Source: Bacteroidales bacterium (GTDB lineage Bacteria; Bacteroidota; Bacteroidia; Bacteroidales; Muribaculaceae). Taken from it: 10,474 nucleotides of DNA. A model generated the notes under the pieces. That model ran no database searches and was not told the DNA's origin. It saw only the letters and a program-made list of their open reading frames with translations. The stretch covers positions 1 through 10,474 of the forward strand of contig SFGS01000070.1 in assembly GCA_004557565.1 (NCBI GenBank), given 5' to 3'. Position numbers and translations under genes: made by a program. This document shows, piece after piece, positions 1-4,894 of this stretch (positions are counted from its first letter, which is position 1; the number at the start of each line of letters is the position of its first letter).

Positions 1-68
1 CGCACAGTCGCACCGCCAAATGCGAAGCATTCCACGTTGCTCCAAGGCTGTTTTTTATGTTTTTGTTT
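1..68 (-). repeat. Interspersed repeat, copy A (truncated by window edge)
   Basis: Bases 44-68, read on the minus strand, are identical over 25 nt to 10273-10297 on the plus strand. The block is A-rich and ends in CAGCCTT. About 12 nt beyond it lies a perfect 5-bp palindrome with a 3-nt GAA/TTC loop (19-23 paired with 27-31). In copy B a 4-bp palindrome with the same TTC loop sits 12 nt after the block. The copies point outward from the window, each beyond the terminator of its neighbouring gene (purT here). The stem bases differ between copies but stay paired, which suggests a structured repeat. Its boundary is unknown because the window starts inside it. Bases 69-150 hold nothing I recognise. 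Confidence 0.6.
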
Positions 69-150
69 TTGATTCCATTCACGATTCGGCAACAATGCAT
101 AATCCCCAGGAATATTCCACTGAACCATTATTTAGGTGCAATCATTGACC

Positions 151-189
151 AAAAAACTAAGGGACGCATGTTGTGTGTGCGCCCCCTTT
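151..189 (-). terminator. Rho-independent terminator of purT
   Basis: On the minus strand, 23 nt past the purT stop, 184-188 pairs with 159-163 and 177-181 pairs with 165-169. A 1x2 internal loop separates them and the apical loop is about 7 nt. A run of six T follows directly on the minus strand (A run at 152-157 on plus). A GC-containing stem followed by a T-run is the classic intrinsic terminator layout. Confidence 0.75.
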
Positions 190-211
190 GTTTAATTTAT
201 TTCTTGTTGGA

Positions 212-1405
212 TTATTTTGCTGGGAGAACGTTGATTTTCAGTTTTGCGTAGGCTCTGTCGCATTTTGCGATGGCTTCTTCCACGCTGTCGGCAGTGGCGA
301 GAATCACGCCCATGCGGCGGTGTCCTTTCACTTCTGGTTTGCCGAAGATGCGAATGTCAACGCCTGGCTCTTCAAGCACCTTATCCACGTTTTCAAATTC
401 CACACGGTTGCTGTCGCCTTCCACCACGATGGCTTTACTTGCCGATGGACCGTAGAAGCGAATGGCAGGGATAGGCAATTCCATCAATGCGCGTGCGTGG
501 AGCGCAAATTCACTCATGTTTTGTGAAATCATTGTCACCATGCCGGTGTCGTGTGGACGAGGCGATACTTCGCTGAAGATCACATCATCGCCCTTGATAA
601 ACATTTCCACACCGAAAATGCCATATCCGCCAAGTGCGTCGGTCACCTTTTTCGCAATTTCTTGCGCTTTTTCAATCGCCACTGGTGCCATGGCTTGTGG
701 CTGCCAAGAATAGCGGTAGTCGCCGTCTTGCTGAATGTGGCCTACTGGTTCACAGAATTGTGTGCCAGCCACGTTGCGCACGGTGAGTAGGGTGATTTCG
801 TAGTCGAAATCCACGAATCCTTCCACAATCACTCTGCCGGCTCCTGCACGGCCGCCTTCTTGCGAAATGTGCCAAGCGCGGTCGATGTCGGCCTCTGATT
901 TCACGGTGCTTTGTCCGTGGCCAGAAGAACTCATAATCGGTTTCACCACGCAAGGAATGCCCACTTCTTTAATGGCTTCCTTAAATTCTTCCTCAGTTGA
1001 TGCAAAGCGGTAAGGAGAGGTGGGTACGCCAAGTGTTTCGGCTGCCAATCGGCGAATGCCTTCGCGGTTCATTGTCAGTCGGGCAGCGTTGGCGGTAGGA
1101 GTAACATTGAAGCCCTCTTTTTCAAGCTCCACAAGGGTAGGGGTGGCGATAGCCTCCACTTCAGGGATAATGTGGTCGGGGTGCTCTTCCTCGATAGCCG
1201 AGCGCAGAGCCTCACCGTCGAGCATGTTGAAAGTTCTGCTTTTTTGAGCGATTTGCATGGCTGGCGCGCCTTCGTAACGGTCGCAAGCCACCACTTCCAC
1301 TCCTAAGCGTACAAGCTCAATAGCCACTTCTTTTCCGAGTTCGCCACTGCCAAGAAGCATTGCCTTCTTTCCGATTTCAGTGCCGAAAGATCCAATTTTT
1401 GTCAT
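212..1405 (-). CDS. purT: Formate-dependent phosphoribosylglycinamide formyltransferase (GAR transformylase 2)
   Basis: Cytosolic enzyme of de novo purine synthesis. It uses formate and ATP to formylate glycinamide ribonucleotide, a folate-independent alternative to PurN. The 397 residues closely match E. coli PurT (392 aa) and even keep its numbering: the GSGEL nucleotide loop with E22-L23, the MNREGIRRLAAE segment around R114, K155 in VVKP, the ATP-grasp loop at 160-165, the VIVEGF segment, and SEVSPRPHDTGMVT with the metal- and substrate-binding residues. The C-terminal FGKPE and HRRMGV segments are also present. I chose the ATG at 1405 (protein MTKIGSFG) because an upstream in-frame ATG at 1441 overlaps the promoter -7 element and adds 12 unconserved residues. 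One oddity is that the loop reads SSGHGQ where E. coli has SSGKGQ. It is monocistronic with its own promoter and terminator, and divergent from the secreted-protein gene. Confidence 0.97.
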   Translation of the reverse strand: MTKIGSFGTEIGKKAMLLGSGELGKEVAIELVRLGVEVVACDRYEGAPAMQIAQKSRTFNMLDGEALRSAIEEEHPDHIIPEVEAIATPTLVELEKEGFNVTPTANAARLTMNREGIRRLAAETLGVPTSPYRFASTEEEFKEAIKEVGIPCVVKPIMSSSGHGQSTVKSEADIDRAWHISQEGGRAGAGRVIVEGFVDFDYEITLLTVRNVAGTQFCEPVGHIQQDGDYRYSWQPQAMAPVAIEKAQEIAKKVTDALGGYGIFGVEMFIKGDDVIFSEVSPRPHDTGMVTMISQNMSEFALHARALMELPIPAIRFYGPSASKAIVVEGDSNRVEFENVDKVLEEPGVDIRIFGKPEVKGHRRMGVILATADSVEEAIAKCDRAYAKLKINVLPAK

Positions 1406-1438
1406 GATTGTATAAGGGATTAATGATATTTGTATGTA

Positions 1439-1470
1439 CAAAGTTACGGCAAGCCATCAGATTATACAAA
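1439..1470 (-). promoter_or_regulatory. Bacteroidetes-type promoter of purT
   Basis: The minus strand reads TTTG (1470-1467), a 20-nt spacer, then TAACTTTG (1446-1439). This fits the Bacteroidetes -33/-7 consensus TTTG...TAnnTTTG exactly. Transcription would start near 1434, giving a leader of roughly 30 nt before the ATG at 1405. Confidence 0.8.
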
Positions 1471-1497
1471 TGAAAAATGTAGAGTGCGAAGGCTTGA

Positions 1498-1529
1498 TTT
1501 GCGTATGTTTGTGGAAATCACTAATTTTG
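1498..1529 (+). promoter_or_regulatory. Bacteroidetes-type promoter of the secreted-protein gene
   Basis: TTTG (1498-1501), a 20-nt spacer, then TAATTTTG (1522-1529). This has the same spacing as the divergent purT promoter. The predicted start near 1535 gives a leader of about 25 nt to the ATG at 1559, and it shows that the upstream in-frame ATG at 1430 cannot be the start. Confidence 0.75.
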
Positions 1530-1558
1530 CACTATCAAAATACACATATATATTTATA

Positions 1559-2452
1559 ATGAGAGCAAATTTTTATCGCATAATTCTTCTTTTATTTGTT
1601 TCTGTATTCGCAATTTCCGCCTTTGCACAAGATGATGACACTGATAACTGGCGTTCGAAAATGCCTGTGCGTCGCTTGCACAAGAAGCCTGCGGTGATTG
1701 TGGTTGACTCGACAGACAACACCACCTATTATCTTCAACCGCAAGACGAGGAGAAGCCTGCGAAACTGAGTAAGCGCCAGTTGCAGGAAGAGAAGGAGCG
1801 TCAGGCGCGCATTACACGCTATTTGAAGCAACGCGCACAGGACGACCCTGAGTTTGAGGAGGAAATGAAGGCGAGAAAGGCGCGTCGTGAGGCTGCGCAA
1901 GCCAAACTTGACTCACTTTTAGCCATTGACTACTCTCTTGATAATCTGCAATGGGGACCACAACCATTGGAGTGGGTGGATGAGAAAATTAAAGAATCAA
2001 AGAAAGAACTGTCGAAAACGCTCCGTGTGTCGTCGGACCGTGCGATTCCAAAAGATGTGAAAATGGAAGTGACCAACAACGACATGTTTTTCTACTTTGA
2101 TATTGAGGACGGTAAGCCACAGCCACTTCGCTTCCATGCGCAATATTATGCCGACGACCCCTTACAAATTGAAAGCGTGAGGTTCGTTGTGAATGGCTTC
2201 GGTTACGACTTCACACCAGTGAATTTGCCAAAAACTGGCAAGCACGGTTCGCGTTTCTATTGGGAAACATTAGACGAGGAATTGACGGCTGCCGATAAGG
2301 ACTTGGTTTATGCCTTGTCGCACGCCACATGGGCGCGTGTGGTGTTTATTGGTGCCAGAGGCTTCAGCCATGTGAAGAAGTTCACCGAAGATCAAATCAA
2401 AGATTTCTATGCAGTTTACGCCCTCTATCTGAAAATGGGCGGCAAATTCTAA
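1559..2452 (+). CDS. Secreted protein of unknown function with a charged helical middle region
   Basis: I do not recognise a family. The 297-residue protein starts with a clear Sec signal peptide: R3/R7 basic region, hydrophobic stretch about residues 8-22, and signal peptidase I site AFA|Q after residue 23. There is no lipobox cysteine, so it should be soluble in the periplasm or exported. Residues about 68-122 are very rich in K, R and E and look like a long charged helix, possibly a coiled coil. The C-terminal half (about 160-297) has mixed beta-like sequence rich in aromatics (FFYFDIED, RFVVNGFGYDF, SRFYWETLDEE) and looks like a folded domain. The start at 1559 was chosen from the promoter and the signal peptide; an in-frame ATG at 1430 would bury the signal peptide inside the protein. 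It is monocistronic between its own promoter and a strong terminator. Confidence 0.85.
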   Translation: MRANFYRIILLLFVSVFAISAFAQDDDTDNWRSKMPVRRLHKKPAVIVVDSTDNTTYYLQPQDEEKPAKLSKRQLQEEKERQARITRYLKQRAQDDPEFEEEMKARKARREAAQAKLDSLLAIDYSLDNLQWGPQPLEWVDEKIKESKKELSKTLRVSSDRAIPKDVKMEVTNNDMFFYFDIEDGKPQPLRFHAQYYADDPLQIESVRFVVNGFGYDFTPVNLPKTGKHGSRFYWETLDEELTAADKDLVYALSHATWARVVFIGARGFSHVKKFTEDQIKDFYAVYALYLKMGGKF

Positions 2453-2474
2453 TCATAGCATATCGCCAAACATA

Positions 2475-2511
2475 AAAAATGGGTAGCGCCGATTGGTTGC
2501 TACCCATTTTT
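2475..2511. terminator. Bidirectional intrinsic terminator between convergent genes
   Basis: There is a perfect 13-bp stem, 2475-2487 with 2499-2511, around an 11-nt loop. The core GGGTAGC is flanked by A5 on the left and T5 on the right, so both strands read stem plus T-run. It lies 22 nt after the secreted-protein stop and 43 nt past the end of the convergent winged-helix gene, and probably serves both. Confidence 0.88.
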
Positions 2512-2554
2512 GTAATAGTATTTTACACAAATAAATTATGTGCTTGGGAATGAA

Positions 2555-2758
2555 TTAGATAAGGTTTACTTCAACGTCCTTTTCAATTTCAGTTACGTTA
2601 ACCTTACCTTCACGAGCGAGCCAGCCGATAGCCGCGAACACTTCTTTTTCTTTGAGTTTTGTGGTTTTCTTCAGACCTTTTACAGTCAATGAACCGTTTG
2701 CGTCGTTGAGTGCATTCCAAACTGCACCTGCCCACAATCCAATAGTTTCTACGTTCAT
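2555..2758 (-). CDS. Small winged-helix-turn-helix protein (DUF2582-like)
   Basis: A 67-residue protein whose whole length reads as one winged-helix domain: helix GLWAGAVWNALND, helix SLTVKGLKKTTKL, a putative recognition helix KEKEVFAAIGWLAREG, then a two-strand wing (KVNVTEIEKDVEVNLI). The size and the pattern GxWAGxVWxxL...AIGWLAREGK match the small stand-alone winged-helix proteins common in Bacteroidales (Pfam DUF2582, recalled from memory). The function of that family is not established; a DNA-binding or protein-docking role is an inference from the fold. The gene has its own promoter and faces the bidirectional terminator. No Shine-Dalgarno is visible; the region before the ATG is A/T-rich, as is usual in this phylum. 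Confidence 0.88.
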   Translation of the reverse strand: MNVETIGLWAGAVWNALNDANGSLTVKGLKKTTKLKEKEVFAAIGWLAREGKVNVTEIEKDVEVNLI

Positions 2759-2799
2759 AATTAATTGATTTTGTTACTAATTTGTTCTAAAACACGATG

Positions 2800-2831
2800 C
2801 AAAGTTAATCAACCACTTTCATTTGTCCAAA
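2800..2831 (-). promoter_or_regulatory. Bacteroidetes-type promoter of the winged-helix gene
   Basis: The minus strand reads TTTG (2831-2828), a 20-nt spacer, then TAACTTTG (2807-2800). The architecture and -7 octamer are identical to those of purT. The predicted start near 2795 gives a leader of about 35 nt. Confidence 0.8.
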
Positions 2832-2938
2832 TTTTTAACCCATTATTTATCAAACGGTTACTAAAAATGGGTATAAAATTACTATTTTAAACATCAGAAT
2901 ATCAAGCGAATAAATAAAAGTGAATTTTTTTTCGAAAT

Positions 2939-3000
2939 CCTTGTGTGCGCGCGTGCGCGCGAGGAAAACCCTTGTGTACGCACGGGCGCACGCAAGAAAG
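2939..3000. repeat. Two imperfect GC-rich repeat units with alternating purine-pyrimidine tracts
   Basis: Unit 1 (2939-2968) and unit 2 (2969-3000) both start with CCTTGTGT (unit 2 with an extra C), continue into CG/CA-rich sequence and end in GA-rich sequence. Unit 1 contains 20 nt of perfect pyrimidine-purine alternation (2942-2961). Unit 2 forms an 11-bp stem (2971-2981 with 2986-2996) with one mismatch, one G-T pair and a 4-nt loop. Both sit in otherwise very A/T-rich DNA between the divergent winged-helix and rsgA promoters. No protein is encoded here. Apart from these units, the promoters and the 3015-3034 repeat, I see nothing in the 2759-3066 gap. Confidence 0.7.
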
Positions 3001-3014
3001 TTGCAAATTTTTTG

Positions 3015-3034
3015 TTATGGGCTGATTTATGGGC
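3015..3034 (+). repeat. 8-bp direct repeat overlapping the rsgA promoter
   Basis: TTATGGGC occurs at 3015-3022 and again at 3027-3034, a 12-bp period, with the second copy overlapping the predicted -33 region. The position suits an operator, but no protein is known to me for it and chance cannot be excluded. Confidence 0.4.
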
Positions 3035-3059
3035 AATATGATATTTTTTATTAACTTTG
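3028..3059 (+). promoter_or_regulatory. Promoter of rsgA, placing transcription start next to the ATG
   Basis: TAACTTTG at 3052-3059 matches the -7 consensus exactly. At 20-nt spacing the -33 position reads TATG (3028-3031), one base off TTTG. The last base of the -7 element is only 7 nt before the rsgA ATG, so the mRNA should be leaderless or have a leader of a few nucleotides. Confidence 0.65.
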
Positions 3060-3066
3060 CATCAAT

Positions 3067-4005
3067 ATGATGAAAGCGTTGGTAATTAAAAATACTGGAA
3101 GTTGGTACATCGTCCGCACCGAAGCGGGCGAAGTGGTGAATTGTAAAATCAAGGGAAATTTCCGATTGAAGGGATTTCGGTGTACCAATCCTGTGGCTGT
3201 GGGTGATATCGTGACTATCGAAATCAAACCCGACGGCACGGCTTTCATCGTGAAGATTGAGCCGCGAAGCAATTACATTATTCGTCGCGCCAGCAATCTT
3301 TCCAAGGAATTTCAGATTTTAGCAGCCAATCTCTCGCAGGCGGTGTTGGTGGTTACGCTCACCAATCCCGAAACCAACACCACCTTCGTTGACCGCTTTC
3401 TTGCCACGGCTGAAGCCTATCGTGTGCCCGTGGTGATGGCTATCAACAAAATTGACTTGCTCACTGCAGAAGAAGACAAGGAACTGCTCGACGCTTTCGC
3501 ATATCTATATGAGAGCATCGGTTATCCTGTGATTAAGATGTCGACCCTCACTGGAGAGGGCATCGACCTACTCAAAGCGCAACTGAAAGACAAGACCACA
3601 CTCTTTAGTGGAAATTCGGGAGTGGGCAAGAGTTCGCTTATCAATATGCTTGTGCCCGATGCCAATTTGAAGGTGGGCGATGTGTCGGAAACTCACCACA
3701 CCGGTATGCACACCACCACATTCAGCGAAATGCTCGATTTGCCAGGCGGCGGCGCAATTATCGACACCCCAGGAGTGAAGGGCTTCGGCACCATCGATTT
3801 GGAGAAAACCGAGGTGGCTCACTATTTCCGTGAGATATTCAAGATTTCGGAGAATTGCCGATTTGGCAACTGCACCCACACCCACGAGCCAGGTTGCGCT
3901 GTGCTTCAGGCTGTGGAGGAGTCGCGCATCAGCCAAAGCCGCTATGCGAGTTATCTGAGCATCATGGAAGATAGCGCCGACGACAAGTATCGCAAAGCAT
4001 TCTGA
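3067..4005 (+). CDS. rsgA: Ribosome small-subunit-dependent GTPase A (RsgA/YjeQ)
   Basis: Late 30S assembly GTPase that checks the decoding centre and helps release maturation factors. The 312 residues show the full family layout. An N-terminal OB-fold (about 1-70, KIKGNFRLKG and VGDIVTIE) is followed by a circularly permuted GTPase with motifs in the order G4 (NKID, 127-130), G1 (GNSGVGKSS, 182-190), the switch TTTFSEM, and G3 (DTPG, 233-236). The C-terminal zinc domain has C264, C269, H271 and C277. All catalytic and zinc-binding positions are intact, and the length is normal. Two ATGs are adjacent (3067 and 3070); Bacteroidales homologues begin MK-LVIKN, so either is possible. It appears monocistronic. 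The CGCAAA/TTTGCG stem around its stop is too weak to call a terminator. Confidence 0.97.
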   Translation: MMKALVIKNTGSWYIVRTEAGEVVNCKIKGNFRLKGFRCTNPVAVGDIVTIEIKPDGTAFIVKIEPRSNYIIRRASNLSKEFQILAANLSQAVLVVTLTNPETNTTFVDRFLATAEAYRVPVVMAINKIDLLTAEEDKELLDAFAYLYESIGYPVIKMSTLTGEGIDLLKAQLKDKTTLFSGNSGVGKSSLINMLVPDANLKVGDVSETHHTGMHTTTFSEMLDLPGGGAIIDTPGVKGFGTIDLEKTEVAHYFREIFKISENCRFGNCTHTHEPGCAVLQAVEESRISQSRYASYLSIMEDSADDKYRKAF

Positions 4006-4073
4006 CCGATTTGCGCATTATTTCTTAAATCTTTACTTAAATCATTTTTTTTGTTGGAAAAAAGAGGGCTTTT

Positions 4074-4107
4074 ATTGCTGATAATTTGTGAGAATTTCTT
4101 AATTTTG
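4074..4107 (+). promoter_or_regulatory. Probable promoter of the coiled-coil/zapA pair
   Basis: TAATTTTG at 4100-4107 fits the -7 consensus. ATTG at 4074-4077, 22 nt upstream, is a tolerable -33 element, though the spacing is 2 nt longer than at the other promoters here. The leader would be about 12 nt and includes GGAG (4117-4120) four bases before the ATG, one of the few Shine-Dalgarno-like sequences in the window. Confidence 0.55.
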
Positions 4108-4124
4108 TAGAAAAATGGAGTAAA

Positions 4125-4418
4125 ATGGCTTCTGAACTACAAGAAACTCTTGCGCGGATTGTCACCAAAAGTAAAGTTTTGGTAGATAAATACCATGTGC
4201 TTAATGCTGAAAAAGAGCGTCTTGAGCAGGTTGTCGCCCAACTTCAGAGCGAAATGGAAGTTCTGAAGAAGGAGAACGAAAAACTCTCCACCGACAATCA
4301 TTACCTCACTATGGCACGCCATTTCGTGCCCAACAGCGAGAAAGCGGCCGAAGCCAAGAAGATGATTTCCTCATTAGTGCGGGATATCGACAAATGCATC
4401 TCTCAATTAAATGAATGA
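4125..4418 (+). CDS. Small coiled-coil protein paired with ZapA
   Basis: A 97-residue soluble protein with no signal peptide. Residues about 26-68 are a strong predicted coiled coil: leucines or other hydrophobics at heptad spacing (LNAEKERLEQVV, LQSEMEVLKK, ENEKLSTDNHYL). A short helical tail follows (about 75-97). The start has GGAG upstream. It overlaps zapA by 8 nt, so the two are almost certainly translated together. I know of no assigned function. From size, fold and partner it could be a division-associated coiled-coil protein analogous to ZapB, which in E. coli bridges ZapA to other factors, but there is no sequence motif to prove this. Confidence 0.88.
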   Translation: MASELQETLARIVTKSKVLVDKYHVLNAEKERLEQVVAQLQSEMEVLKKENEKLSTDNHYLTMARHFVPNSEKAAEAKKMISSLVRDIDKCISQLNE

Positions 4419-4722
4419 TGCTATGCCAGCTACAGATAAGAAACAAAATATTAATATTCGTATTGCTGATGTTAAGCCTTTTGCCCTTAGCATTCCAGCG
4501 GATGATGAAGCCCTCTACCGAGAGTCGGAGAAACTTGTGAACACGTTGTGGAACAAGTGGATGGCACGATTCAAAGGCACGGATTCGTCGGAAGAGGTGA
4601 TGGCTAAGGTGGCATTCCAGTTTGCGCGCTTGTATTCGCAGGCGTATCGCGACAATAAGGCTACTAACGAACTGCTGACTGATTTCGAGAAAGAACTCGA
4701 TGAAATAGTCATCAAGATATGA
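4411..4722 (+). CDS. zapA: Cell division protein ZapA
   Basis: ZapA binds FtsZ and bundles protofilaments at the division septum. The 103 residues fit the family: an N-terminal beta segment (KQNINIRIADVKPFALSIP) and the helix with E-x-L-YRESEKLVNTLWNKW. A long C-terminal helix (SSEEVMAKVAFQFARLYSQA and onward) would form the tetramer coiled coil. The ATG at 4411 overlaps the previous gene by 8 nt; an in-frame ATG at 4423 would give a 99-residue form, and the conserved part starts after both. It is the second gene of the pair driven from about 4110. The stop is followed at once by a structured non-coding segment, the same neighbour (6S RNA) that zapA has in Gammaproteobacteria. Confidence 0.9.
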   Translation: MNDAMPATDKKQNINIRIADVKPFALSIPADDEALYRESEKLVNTLWNKWMARFKGTDSSEEVMAKVAFQFARLYSQAYRDNKATNELLTDFEKELDEIVIKI

Positions 4723-4725
4723 AAT

Positions 4726-4860
4726 GATGCCCTATGGCACTGCTGTGCCGTGCGATAGCAAGCATCGCATAAATTTGTTTATTTAAGGTTCCTGCACTTC
4801 TCTACAAGCGACTCCGATGCCAATGGGCTGTCGGCGTGCTTGGTGGGCGGTGCTTTTTTT
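4726..4860 (+). ncRNA. ssrS: Candidate 6S RNA
   Basis: The 172-nt gap between zapA and rny is strongly structured and not coding. A closing stem pairs 4726-4740 with 4836-4851: GCAC/GUGC and UGCCC/GGGCG blocks with an internal loop, followed at once by seven T (4854-4860). Inside it are a 6-bp hairpin (4751-4756 with 4764-4769) and a hairpin with GCC/GGC over CCGAU/GUCGG (4814-4834, one bulge). A large A/U-rich open region (4770-4813) lies between them. A long terminal stem with a central bubble and termination at its base is 6S-like. As I recall, 6S (6S-Flavo family) occurs at this place in Bacteroidota. A competing local hairpin exists (4736-4740 with 4745-4749). No clear own promoter is visible, so it may be processed from the zapA transcript. 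Confidence 0.62.
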
Positions 4861-4894
4861 ATTAATATATATACAATTATTTATTCATTCCGTT

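Noticed and set aside
57..526. Plus-strand open frames at the left end
   Set aside because: They overlap the purT terminator and the purT coding region in antisense, with no motif or start signal.
1430..1558. Upstream extension of the secreted protein by 43 codons
   Set aside because: It crosses both divergent promoters and would place the signal peptide inside the protein.
2939..3000. CRISPR-like or tandem-array reading of the two GC-rich units
   Set aside because: Only two imperfect units, no spacers and no cas genes nearby.
3988..4015. Terminator at the end of rsgA
   Set aside because: Only a 6-bp CGCAAA/TTTGCG stem with a long loop and no T-run immediately after; the later T8 tract at 4044-4053 lacks a stem before it.
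4817..4894. Upstream extension of RNase Y by 26 codons
   Set aside because: It lies in the 6S candidate and its terminator-like T-run, and would bury the N-terminal membrane helix; family members start just before that helix.
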